NCBI GenBank assembly: GCA_012841225.1
Contig: DUVD01000073.1
Location: 1 to 16,047 of the forward strand
Source of the DNA: Fibrobacter sp.
GTDB taxonomy: Bacteria > Fibrobacterota > Fibrobacteria > Fibrobacterales > Fibrobacteraceae
Direction: 5' to 3'
Length of the DNA stretch: 16,047 nucleotides
A model generated the notes under the pieces. It saw only the letters and a list, made by a program, of their open reading frames with translations. It made no database searches and was not told the DNA's origin. Shown piece by piece: positions 7,586 to 15,134 of the stretch (its first letter is position 1; each line of letters starts with the position of its first letter). Both the position numbers and the translations under genes were made by a program.

Positions 7586-9046
7586 TTAAGGTAAGATCTT
7601 TCGTTTTTTTGTTTTATACGCGGCAATCCACAAACCAAAAAAAGTAAGTGCCCCATTAAGCATCAAAAGCTCGTAGCCAAAAGCATAACCAGTATGTTTT
7701 TTTAGCATGGTATCAATCGCAAATGATAAGAGGGGCGAAGCGACAGCAATGGCGGGGATCCATTTTTGACGCACCGAAAAAGAAGTGAAAAAACCAAAAG
7801 TAAATAAACCGAGGAGAGGCCCGTAGGTATAAGAGACTATGGTGTAAATCGTATCAATTGCACTTTTACTGTTCCATGCTCTAAATATTAACACCAAAAA
7901 GAAAAATAAGACCGTAAAAGCAAGGTGGATCGCCATGCGCTGTCGTCGTTTCTTCTTTTCGTCCGCATCTTCTACTTTTAATATATCAACCATTAAAGAC
8001 GTCGTAAGAGAGGCTAAAGCCGAATCAACACTCGAAAAAGCGGCTGCTACTATACCGATCACAAAACAGATCATAACTAAGCCACTAAAACGCATAGCAA
8101 AAAAAGGCAAAATAGCGTCGTTGGTTGTAGGCAAATCAATACCGTTTTGCGAGGCATAAAGCAGCAATAATGCGCCTAAAGCCAAAAACAGCAGATTAAC
8201 TGGAATGAACGCAAAACCATACCACAACATATTGCGTCGAGACTCTTTGAAATTACGGCAGCTTAAGTTTTTTTGCATGATGTCTTGATCAAGGCCCGTC
8301 ATCACAATGACCACAAAAATGCCACTAAAAAAATGCTTTAAAAAGTGCGCTCGATTATGCCAGTCATCAAAGATAAATATTTTAGAATAAGAGCTGTTTG
8401 CAATCAGGCCTACGGCAGAGAATACATTCAAATCCATCACTCGGATTGTGTCAATGAACATTAAAATGACAGCCAAAAGTAGCGCTATGGTCTGAAAAAA
8501 GTCCGTCCAGACAATTGTCTTGATTCCTCCTCTATAAGTATAAAGGTAAATCACAAGCAGTGTTAAAAAAATAGTCACTGCAAAAGGAATTTGCCAAGGC
8601 TTAAATACAAACTCATGCAAAACAATGGCAACTACATAAAGTCGTGCCGATGCCCCTACTGCTTTAGCCAAAATAAAAAACAAAGCACCTGTTCGATGCG
8701 CTGTAGGGCCAAAGCGCTTGCCCAAGTACCCGTATATACTAATCAAATTCAGACGATAATAGACGGGCAAAAGAACCCCCACCACCACCACATAGCCAAA
8801 GAAAAAGCCAAAGACCATTTGCATATAAGAAAAATCCACCGAGCGCACCATTCCAGGAACAGAAACTACTGATATTCCAGAAAGAGTAGCTCCAATCATC
8901 CCAACAGCAACGACATACCAAGGAGAGTTTTTACCGCCCGAAAAAAAAGAGTTATTATCGCTTCCTTGACGGCTAGTGAAAAAAGAAATAAGGCCTAGTA
9001 AAATAAAATAACCAAGCAATACTAAAACAACTACAATAGGTGACAT
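7586..9046 (-). CDS. Sodium:solute symporter family (SSS) permease
   Basis: This 486-residue integral membrane protein of the SSSF/LeuT-fold family probably couples Na+ entry to uptake of an unknown solute. About 13 hydrophobic segments are visible, the first at residues 3-23. The family patterns are SPWYVVAVGMIGATLSG (41-57), the loop GGIKTIVWTDFFQT (173-186), GLDQDIMQKNLSCRN (251-265) and the Ser-rich Na+-site helix SSVDSALASLTTS (338-350). A charged loop (357-371) and a Lys/Arg-rich tail are probably cytoplasmic. GAGGA (TCCTC at 9054-9058 on the plus strand) sits seven bases before the ATG. The gene diverges from the trp operon. A weak reverse promoter candidate is TTGCAT (9117-9112) with ATAAAA (9094-9089). 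Substrate cannot be inferred. Confidence 0.88.
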   Translation of the reverse strand: MSPIVVVLVLLGYFILLGLISFFTSRQGSDNNSFFSGGKNSPWYVVAVGMIGATLSGISVVSVPGMVRSVDFSYMQMVFGFFFGYVVVVGVLLPVYYRLNLISIYGYLGKRFGPTAHRTGALFFILAKAVGASARLYVVAIVLHEFVFKPWQIPFAVTIFLTLLVIYLYTYRGGIKTIVWTDFFQTIALLLAVILMFIDTIRVMDLNVFSAVGLIANSSYSKIFIFDDWHNRAHFLKHFFSGIFVVIVMTGLDQDIMQKNLSCRNFKESRRNMLWYGFAFIPVNLLFLALGALLLLYASQNGIDLPTTNDAILPFFAMRFSGLVMICFVIGIVAAAFSSVDSALASLTTSLMVDILKVEDADEKKKRRQRMAIHLAFTVLFFFLVLIFRAWNSKSAIDTIYTIVSYTYGPLLGLFTFGFFTSFSVRQKWIPAIAVASPLLSFAIDTMLKKHTGYAFGYELLMLNGALTFFGLWIAAYKTKKRKILP

Positions 9047-9167
9047 TTTCTGTTCCTCAATTTACTCGTAAAAGTAGCAAAATTCTTGTTTTATTAAACA
9101 TTAAACCAGCGATGCAATATTTTATTAACCTTAATTGCCTTGTGATAAAAAAAAACAACAAAAAGCC

Positions 9168-9196
9168 TTGACAGTTATTTCTTTTTTGCTTAGTTT
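9168..9196 (+). promoter_or_regulatory. Promoter of the trp operon
   Basis: A perfect -35 box TTGACA (9168-9173) is followed by a 17-bp spacer and TAGTTT (9191-9196) as the -10 box, which matches only 3/6. A-tracts at 9147-9165 just upstream could act as an UP element. Initiation would fall near 9203, essentially at the leader-peptide ATG. No TrpR-like palindromic operator is seen over or near it. Confidence 0.6.
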
Positions 9197-9202
9197 TATG
9201 GC

Positions 9203-9250
9203 ATGAATTTTATATGCAATAACAATGCTTGGTGGTGGCAGACTCAATAA
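9203..9250 (+). CDS. trpL: trp operon leader peptide (WWW)
   Basis: A 15-codon ORF, MNFICNNNAWWWQTQ, has three consecutive Trp codons at 9230-9238 and ends in TAA at 9248-9250. Translation rate over the Trp codons reports charged tRNA-Trp levels. The position directly before hairpin 1:2, with the stop codon in that hairpin's loop, is what an attenuation leader requires. No Shine-Dalgarno precedes the ATG, and the promoter places the mRNA start at or just before it, so it may be read as a leaderless message. The upstream ATG at 9198 hits a stop after two codons. Confidence 0.88.
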   Translation: MNFICNNNAWWWQTQ

Positions 9251-9322
9251 ATTGAAGTCTGGTATTTTTGCTTGGATTATTTTTGAAAAAAATCTGGCTC
9301 CGGACTTCCGGGGCCTTTTTTT
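9239..9322 (+). promoter_or_regulatory. trp attenuator: alternative pause, antiterminator and terminator hairpins
   Basis: Region 1 (CAGACTCAA, 9239-9247) pairs with region 2 (9252-9261) as a pause hairpin. It has 6 + 3 bp, a bulged A at 9255 and a TAAA loop. Region 2 (GAAGTCTGG, 9254-9262) can instead pair with region 3 (CCGGACTTC, 9300-9308), 9 bp with one T-G wobble. ATTTTT (9264-9269) and AAAAAT (9288-9293) can extend this antiterminator. Region 3 (GGCTCCGG, 9296-9303) pairs with region 4 (CCGGGGCC, 9308-9315) as the terminator. A ribosome stalled at the Trp codons covers region 1 and frees 2 to pair with 3, so transcription continues. A ribosome that reaches the TAA covers 2, so 3:4 forms. 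The pairing is read directly; the mechanism is inferred from the E. coli model. Confidence 0.9.
9296..9322 (+). terminator. Attenuator terminator (stem 3:4) of the trp leader
   Basis: GGCTCCGG (9296-9303), loop ACTT, CCGGGGCC (9308-9315) form an 8-bp GC-rich stem with one T-G wobble. Seven T residues follow (9316-9322). It lies 35 bp before the trpE ATG, in an otherwise AT-rich region. Confidence 0.92.
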
Positions 9323-9357
9323 ATTTCCAAAAACAACTTTTTAACAACGGATTAACG

Positions 9358-10770
9358 ATGACCAAACGAACAGATAGCATTTACCTCTCGATTTCAGGAG
9401 ACCGTTACACCCCTTTTTCTTTAGCAAAAAAGCTTAATGCAACGGCAATTTTGGAGTCTGCGTCTTTCTCTCACGGTAAAGACCGCTATTCCATTTTAAT
9501 GCTTCAAGAGGCCTTTCGCGTGATTCAAGATGAAGAAGGAGTCGCTATTCTTGTCGATGGTCAAAGAAAACCTTTTGTAAAAGAGGGCAAAGTCGATATT
9601 TTAGATGCGCTTCTAGAAATAGCAGAAGAAAACAACCTCCCTCCTCAAAATATTCCTTTGCCTGCTGCAGGCATTGGCTACCTTAGTTACGAATTTTGCG
9701 CCCACTGCGACACCATTAATCTAGCCCCTCAAATCGATGAGCTAAACATTCCCGAGTCCGAGTTTATTGTAGGTCATCTCTACATCGTTTTTGATCATTT
9801 CACCGAAACACTCCATATTTTTGCTCTCAACTACAAAGAACACGAAATTGACCTTGAAGCCGCTATTTCAAGGCTTCAAGAGAAGCTAAATGACTTAGAT
9901 TTTTCTTATATGGCTAGCCCTGCTGCCAATGGCCCATCTGAAATCCTCACCGATATTGATCAATCCAAACGAGAATACATAGAGAAAATTACGGCACTTC
10001 AAAAACACATCGTCGCAGGAGATATTTTTCAAGCTGTTCCCTCTAGAAGACTTCAGCTAAAGTCAGACATCGAGGCCCTTGAAGTTTATCGAAGGCTTCG
10101 CTCTGTAAATCCATCTCCTTACCTTTTTTACTTGGATTATGGGTCTCACCAGCTAATAGGCGCGTCTCCAGAGAGCATCGTCCGAGTGCGCGATGGGGTG
10201 GCTTCAATTCGACCAATAGCAGGCACCAGACGGCGTGGAAAAAATGAAGAAGAAGACTTTGTCCTAAAAAAAGAACTCCTTAACGATCCTAAAGAACGCG
10301 CTGAGCATTTAATGCTTGTGGACTTAGCGAGAAATGATTTAGGACGGGTTTGCCAAGCGGGTTCTGTTAAACTCATCCGAAATATGGAAAGCGAAGTCTT
10401 TAGCCATGTGATACACCTTGTTTCTGATGTAAATGGCAAAGTAAGTGAGGGTAAGCGCCCCATCGATGTCTTGCGCTCTTCATTCCCTGCAGGCACGGTG
10501 AGTGGTGCCCCAAAAATTAGCGCCATTGAAATTTTATCTCGTTTAGAATCTCACAAGCGAAATTTTTACGCTGGGGCTATAGGCTACATAGAAGCCGATG
10601 GCGATCTAGATTTTTGCATTGGCATTCGCTCCGCTTTGAAGCAGAGCAATAAATGGACTTTGCAAGCTGGCGGAGGCATTGTGTACGCCTCGGAACCGGA
10701 GCGAGAATGGGAAGAGACTAACGAGAAATTAGGTGGCATGCGCGCCGTTCTTGAAGGAGAATTAAAATGA
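9358..10770 (+). CDS. trpE: Anthranilate synthase component I
   Basis: This 470-residue aminase/lyase subunit converts chorismate to anthranilate using ammonia from the TrpG domain. Motifs are GDIFQAVPSRR (221-231), NPSPYLFYLD (251-260), PIAGT (286-290), RNDLGRVC (325-332), FPAGTVSGAPK (376-386) and QAGGG (436-440). PIAGT rather than PIKGT marks anthranilate synthase and argues against PabB. The N-terminal LES (32-34) with RYS (43-45) is the region that binds Trp in feedback-inhibited enzymes, so allosteric control is likely. ATG 9358 is chosen, with a weak CGGA at 9348-9351. An in-frame TTG at 9268 would run the protein through the attenuator terminator. The stop overlaps trpGD by ATGA, so the two subunits are probably translationally coupled. 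Confidence 0.95.
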   Translation: MTKRTDSIYLSISGDRYTPFSLAKKLNATAILESASFSHGKDRYSILMLQEAFRVIQDEEGVAILVDGQRKPFVKEGKVDILDALLEIAEENNLPPQNIPLPAAGIGYLSYEFCAHCDTINLAPQIDELNIPESEFIVGHLYIVFDHFTETLHIFALNYKEHEIDLEAAISRLQEKLNDLDFSYMASPAANGPSEILTDIDQSKREYIEKITALQKHIVAGDIFQAVPSRRLQLKSDIEALEVYRRLRSVNPSPYLFYLDYGSHQLIGASPESIVRVRDGVASIRPIAGTRRRGKNEEEDFVLKKELLNDPKERAEHLMLVDLARNDLGRVCQAGSVKLIRNMESEVFSHVIHLVSDVNGKVSEGKRPIDVLRSSFPAGTVSGAPKISAIEILSRLESHKRNFYAGAIGYIEADGDLDFCIGIRSALKQSNKWTLQAGGGIVYASEPEREWEETNEKLGGMRAVLEGELK

Positions 10771-12362
10771 TTGTCATGATAGATAACTACGATTCTTTTA
10801 CCTACAATACCGTTCAAGCTATCGCACGGCTCACTAGTGAACCCATAGAAGTGTTGCGCAGTAAAGAATGCACCATTCAAGACATTGAGGCATTAAAACC
10901 CTCCAAAATTATAGTCTCTCCAGGGCCGGGACGCCCAAAAGAAGCAGGCATTTCTGTAGAGGTGATTAGGCATTTTGCAGGCAAGGTTCCTATTTTAGGA
11001 ATATGTTTAGGGCATCAAGCCATTGGCTACGCTTTTGGTGCTTCTATTGTGCAAGCCAAATTTATCAAACACGGCATCGCCGAAGAAATCACTTTAGATG
11101 GTAAGGGTTTGTTTAGAATCATTGGACTTAAAAGTACTTTCACGCGTTACCATAGTTTGGTTATCGATGAATCCACGCTCTCTCCAGACTTTGAAGTTTC
11201 AGCGAGGGCTGCTGATGGCGATATTATGGGAATCCGCCATAAAACGTTAGAAATCGAAGGAGTGCAGTTCCACCCAGAATCTATTGCCTCTACTGAAGGC
11301 GAGGCTTTTTTCAAGGCATTTTTAAACTATCGTCGAATTCCCTTACAAGCAAAAAAAATTCTTAATGACTTGACTTTAGGGAAGGATTTGGATCGAGAGA
11401 CTGCGGAAATGTTTATGGAAGACTTAACAGAAGGAGTGCTTGATGAACGACAAATGAGCGCCATCCTGACAGCAATCACTTCTAAAGGTCCTGCGGCGAG
11501 CGAAATTGCCGGATGCGCGGCAGTACTCTGTCGTAAAAAAAAGAACATCCCTATTGATGGTATTTTCCTCACCGATATTGTTGGCACTGGTGGTGATAGC
11601 AAAGGAAGTTTTAATATCAGCTCTATGTCTGCGTTAGTCGCAGCTGCTTGTGGTTTACCAATAGCGAAACACGGCAACCGGGCTGTATCGAGTAAATCGG
11701 GATCCGCTGATTTTTACGAAAGCTTAGGTTTTAAAATCGATGTTTCTCCCGAAAAGTCGGCAGAAATAATTAAGAAAACAAATTTTGGTTTTTTATTTGC
11801 ACCAGTTTATCATAGCGCCATGCGCTTTGCTGCTCCAGTACGAAACGTAATGGGTATTAAAACCATTATGAATTTAATTGGTCCTTTATCCAATCCAGCA
11901 AATGCCGCTTTCCAAATGCTCGGCGTGTATTCTAAAGAATTACTAATCCCCGTCGCTGAAGCGTCTAAAATGCTTGGGGCTAAAAGAGTTATGGTGGTTT
12001 CCAGCGAAGACGGTTTTGATGAAATATCACCTTATGCACCAACATTTGCAGTTGAAATAGATGAAAATAATCAAATGAAAGAATACACCATCTTCCCTAC
12101 TGATTTTGACATCCCCACTTGCGACCCTGATGATTTAGACGGCGACACCGGCAAAGAAAATGCAATGCTCGCCATGGATTTAATGCAAGGCAAAGGAAGG
12201 CCAGGCATTCTTTACTCTTGCGCGCTAAATGCGGGAGCCACTCTATATATTGGGGGCAAGGTAAAAACACTAAAAGAGGGGTTCGATTCTTCTTTAAAAG
12301 CCATACAAGATGGTTCTGTTATGAAAAAAGTGGAACAAGTACGCCACGCTACTCACGAGTAA
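10767..12362 (+). CDS. trpGD: Fused anthranilate synthase glutamine amidotransferase (TrpG) and anthranilate phosphoribosyltransferase (TrpD)
   Basis: This 531-residue bifunctional protein has its fusion point near residue 190. The N-terminal class I glutamine amidotransferase shows MIDNYDSFTYN (4-14), the oxyanion segment SPGPGRP (51-57), nucleophile Cys80 in GICLGHQ, and His169/Glu171 in QFHPES. The C-terminal phosphoribosyltransferase has GTGGDSKGSFNISS (273-286) for PRPP, KHGNRAVSSKSGSADF (301-316) for anthranilate, RNVMGIKTIMNLIGPLSNP (359-377) and DGFDE (415-419) for metal. Both halves look complete. The same fusion forms the trpD gene of E. coli. It starts within the trpE stop (ATGA), and trpCF follows after 7 nt. 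Confidence 0.95.
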   Translation: MIVMIDNYDSFTYNTVQAIARLTSEPIEVLRSKECTIQDIEALKPSKIIVSPGPGRPKEAGISVEVIRHFAGKVPILGICLGHQAIGYAFGASIVQAKFIKHGIAEEITLDGKGLFRIIGLKSTFTRYHSLVIDESTLSPDFEVSARAADGDIMGIRHKTLEIEGVQFHPESIASTEGEAFFKAFLNYRRIPLQAKKILNDLTLGKDLDRETAEMFMEDLTEGVLDERQMSAILTAITSKGPAASEIAGCAAVLCRKKKNIPIDGIFLTDIVGTGGDSKGSFNISSMSALVAAACGLPIAKHGNRAVSSKSGSADFYESLGFKIDVSPEKSAEIIKKTNFGFLFAPVYHSAMRFAAPVRNVMGIKTIMNLIGPLSNPANAAFQMLGVYSKELLIPVAEASKMLGAKRVMVVSSEDGFDEISPYAPTFAVEIDENNQMKEYTIFPTDFDIPTCDPDDLDGDTGKENAMLAMDLMQGKGRPGILYSCALNAGATLYIGGKVKTLKEGFDSSLKAIQDGSVMKKVEQVRHATHE

Positions 12363-12369
12363 AAATGAT

Positions 12370-13857
12370 ATGAATGAAAGCAATATTTTAGATAAAATCA
12401 TAAAACAAAGAAAAAATGACCTGAAAAAAAAGGGCCCTTCTTTAGGATTTTCTATACCAAACAATAGAACTCGGCCTATTGTTCCCTTTTTAGTCCCAAG
12501 TGGCACTATTCTTGAAGTCAAACGTGCTTCGCCTTCAAAAGGAGACATAGCGATTGATTTAGATGCTGTTAAATTAGCTAAAACTTATGCCAAGGCAGGT
12601 ACTCAAGCCATATCTGTTTTAACAGAATCTCACTTTTTTAAAGGCTCTTTACAAGACTTGAAAGAGGTTTCGGCAGCAGTGCCTGAATGCTCAATTTTGC
12701 GAAAGGATTTTCTTTTAGAAGAGGCAGAAATAGAAGTATCTTACCTTTGTGGTGCCGACGCCGTGTTACTAATTGCCCGGATTCTAAAAACAGATCAGCT
12801 TCTCCGCATGGCCGCGAAGGCACGCTCTTTTTCTATGACTCCCTTTATTGAAGTGCGAGACATGGATGATTTAGCCAAACTAGAAGAGGCAATACAAGAA
12901 GGCGAAGTGGTAGCAGGCGTTAACTCAAGAGATCTCGCTACATTTCAAATCGACTCTTTAATCCCAGCAGCCATGCGAAATTTATTGCCCTGTAAGGCTG
13001 TTTTTGAGTCTGGTGTTAAAACAATAGAAGACGCTGTTTTTGCTAAAAGCATCGGTTATGAAGGTGTTTTAATTGGAGAAAATGCGGCAAAAAACCCAGC
13101 ATTAACTCCTTCACTCGTCAAGGCTTTTAATCAAGCTAAACCCAATAAAATAGGTGATTTCTGGAAGACTCTTGCCATGAGACGCGAGACAAAAAAAGAA
13201 AAACACCCGGGCATCCCTCTCGTCAAAATATGTGGCATCACCAATTTAGAAGATGCTGTTAGGGCCGCCGAATTAGGCGCCGATTTAATCGGCTTTGTTT
13301 TTACAGAAAGCCCTCGCCAAGCTTCAATAAGCTTAGTACAAGAGGTAAGAAAAACACTCCTATCTATGGAACTCTATCCCCTTCTAGTAGGCGTGATTAC
13401 AGATCCTCTTTCCTCTTTTGGGATTAAAGCTATCACTAAAGCTGAACATGGTGTTTTAGATGCCATTCAGTTTCATGACTGTCGATTCCCCTCTGTTTTA
13501 GATTTTGTATCGTTGTCTTATGGTCGCTATGGTGCCATTCGCTTGAGCAACCCTTCTCATTTAGATGAAGCAAAAAGGTTAGTCTCTCATGGAGAACCAA
13601 GAGTTTTAGTAGATGCTCGTGTTGAAGGGCTCTTAGGCGGCACAGGCGTTTCTATCCCTGAGAATTTAGTTCTTGAGGCAAAAAAAATGGCTCCACTTTG
13701 GCTTGCTGGTGGTATTTCGCCTAGCAATGTAAAAGAGTTCGTCTCAAAATACCAACCAGAACTAATCGATGTCTCTAGTTTTTTAGAATCATCACCTGGA
13801 AAGAAATCGATTGAAAAAATGAATTTGTTCTTTAAGGAGTTACATAATGAGCGATAA
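12370..13857 (+). CDS. trpCF: Fused indole-3-glycerol-phosphate synthase (TrpC) and phosphoribosylanthranilate isomerase (TrpF)
   Basis: This 495-residue bifunctional enzyme has TrpC at about 1-255, a charged linker at about 256-282 and TrpF at about 283-495. TrpC residues are in ILEVKRASPSKG (47-58; Glu49, Lys51), RKDF (111-114), FIEVRD (159-164; Glu161), GVNSRDL (183-189) and ESGV (213-216). TrpF shows KICG with general base Cys288, GFVFTESPR (308-316), general acid Asp415 in LVDARVEG, GGTG (423-426), AGG (446-448) and DVSS (467-470). All the key catalytic residues I looked for are present. The domain order is that of E. coli trpC. ATG 12370 is preferred; an ATG at 12365 meets a stop after two codons. 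The Shine-Dalgarno is weak, suggesting re-initiation after trpGD. The 3' end overlaps trpB by 11 nt. Confidence 0.95.
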   Translation: MNESNILDKIIKQRKNDLKKKGPSLGFSIPNNRTRPIVPFLVPSGTILEVKRASPSKGDIAIDLDAVKLAKTYAKAGTQAISVLTESHFFKGSLQDLKEVSAAVPECSILRKDFLLEEAEIEVSYLCGADAVLLIARILKTDQLLRMAAKARSFSMTPFIEVRDMDDLAKLEEAIQEGEVVAGVNSRDLATFQIDSLIPAAMRNLLPCKAVFESGVKTIEDAVFAKSIGYEGVLIGENAAKNPALTPSLVKAFNQAKPNKIGDFWKTLAMRRETKKEKHPGIPLVKICGITNLEDAVRAAELGADLIGFVFTESPRQASISLVQEVRKTLLSMELYPLLVGVITDPLSSFGIKAITKAEHGVLDAIQFHDCRFPSVLDFVSLSYGRYGAIRLSNPSHLDEAKRLVSHGEPRVLVDARVEGLLGGTGVSIPENLVLEAKKMAPLWLAGGISPSNVKEFVSKYQPELIDVSSFLESSPGKKSIEKMNLFFKELHNER

Positions 13858-15133
13858 CGGATTTTTTGGTTCTTTTGGCGGCAAGTATGTCGCTGAAGTA
13901 CTGCGAAGGCCTTTAGATGAACTTGAAGACGCCTTTAATAGAGCGACTATCGATGCTGCCTTTTTAGAAGAGCTTCGCCTATTGCAGCGCGATTTTATTG
14001 GCCGACCTACCCCACTCTATTTTGCTGAAAATGCCACAAAAGCACTTGGTGGCGCTCAAATCTTTATTAAAATGGAAGGGCTCGCTCACACTGGCGCTCA
14101 TAAGATTAACAACGCTTTAGGGCAAGCTCTTTTGGCTAAAACAATGGGCAAGACTAGGATTATCGCCGAAACTGGTGCTGGTCAGCACGGGTTAGCTACA
14201 GCGGCCGCTTGCGCTAAATTGGGCATGCCATGCGAAGTGTTTATGGGCGAAGTCGATATACGCCGACAGCAGCCCAATGTGGCAGCGATGGAAATGTATG
14301 GCGCTAAAGTAATTGCTGTTAAATCGGGGTCTAAAACATTAAAAGACGCCATTAACGAAGCCATGCGCGATTGGGCAGCACAATTTGACACCACTCATTA
14401 CGTCATAGGCTCCGCATTAGGGCCAGCGCCATTTCCAGACATGGTACGCTTTTTTCAATCGGTGATCGGCAAAGAAGTGCAAGAACAATCTAAAGAGCGG
14501 AAGCTCGATGTTGCCGCCCTTTGCGCTTGCGTTGGCGGAGGTTCTAATGCTATTGGGTTTTTCTCACCCTTTATAGAAAAAAAAGAACCCCGTTTAATTG
14601 GAGCCGAAGCCGGTGGCATTGGCCCTGGGCCAAATGAAAATGCTGTTCGGATGAGCGGTTCTGCCGCTAAAGATGGAATTGTACACGGTTATAAGAGTCG
14701 TTTTTTATTGGACGAAGACGGTCAGGTCGCCGAGACAAGGTCTATTTCTGCTGGATTAGATTACCCTGGAATTGGGCCTCAACTCGCTTCTCTTGGGCTA
14801 AGCGGCCGAATAGAATTTAGAGCCATTACAGATGAAAAAGCCCTAGAAGCCCTGCAGTTTTTTGCTCGGCAAGAAGGCATTCTTTTTGCAATGGAAAGTG
14901 CTCACGCTGGCGCAGTAGCCATGCAAATGGCTAAAGAAATACCCGCAAATAAAGCAATTATTATTAACATGTCCGGACGCGGAGACAAGGATATATTCAT
15001 CACCTCTCCTGTATTTCGCCCAGTAGAATGGGAGCTCTTTTTACAAAGCGAGTTAGATCGTTTGCACCAAGGGGTTGACATACACTATGCCAAAGCCCTT
15101 CCCAGTGCTCAAAAAAATGAAGGAAACCGATAA
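13847..15133 (+). CDS. trpB: Tryptophan synthase beta chain
   Basis: This 428-residue PLP enzyme condenses indole with serine in the alpha2-beta2 tryptophan synthase. PLP lysine Lys86 is in HTGAHKINNALGQ (81-93). Glu108 is in AETGAGQHG (107-115). GGGSNAIG (230-237) binds the PLP phosphate. SISAGLDYPGIGPQ (299-312) and GRGDKDIF (377-384) are standard. The N-terminal GFFGSFGGKYV (5-15) fits the classical TrpB1 type rather than TrpB2. After GRGDKDIF there are 44 further residues, about 30 more than in E. coli TrpB. AAGGAG (13834-13839) seven bases before the ATG is the strongest ribosome-binding site in the operon and lies inside the trpCF coding end. Confidence 0.95.
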   Translation: MSDNGFFGSFGGKYVAEVLRRPLDELEDAFNRATIDAAFLEELRLLQRDFIGRPTPLYFAENATKALGGAQIFIKMEGLAHTGAHKINNALGQALLAKTMGKTRIIAETGAGQHGLATAAACAKLGMPCEVFMGEVDIRRQQPNVAAMEMYGAKVIAVKSGSKTLKDAINEAMRDWAAQFDTTHYVIGSALGPAPFPDMVRFFQSVIGKEVQEQSKERKLDVAALCACVGGGSNAIGFFSPFIEKKEPRLIGAEAGGIGPGPNENAVRMSGSAAKDGIVHGYKSRFLLDEDGQVAETRSISAGLDYPGIGPQLASLGLSGRIEFRAITDEKALEALQFFARQEGILFAMESAHAGAVAMQMAKEIPANKAIIINMSGRGDKDIFITSPVFRPVEWELFLQSELDRLHQGVDIHYAKALPSAQKNEGNR

Positions 15134-15134
15134 A

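Noticed and set aside
9174..9202. TrpR-type operator in the trp promoter
   Set aside because: No palindrome resembling the enteric trp operator overlaps the -35 to +10 region. Control appears to be attenuation only.
9268..9357. N-terminal extension of TrpE from the TTG at 9268
   Set aside because: It would be encoded by the attenuator hairpin and T-tract, has no ribosome-binding site, and is not needed for the family N-terminus. ATG 9358 is preferred.
9203..9357. T-box or TRAP-type control of the trp leader
   Set aside because: There is no T-box consensus or specifier-loop architecture and no run of spaced GAG/TAG repeats. The WWW leader ORF explains the hairpins.
10146..10526. Reverse-strand open frame of 126 codons inside trpE
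   Set aside because: It is the antisense of a conserved catalytic segment of TrpE with no family resemblance. Similar antisense frames occur in trpGD and trpCF.
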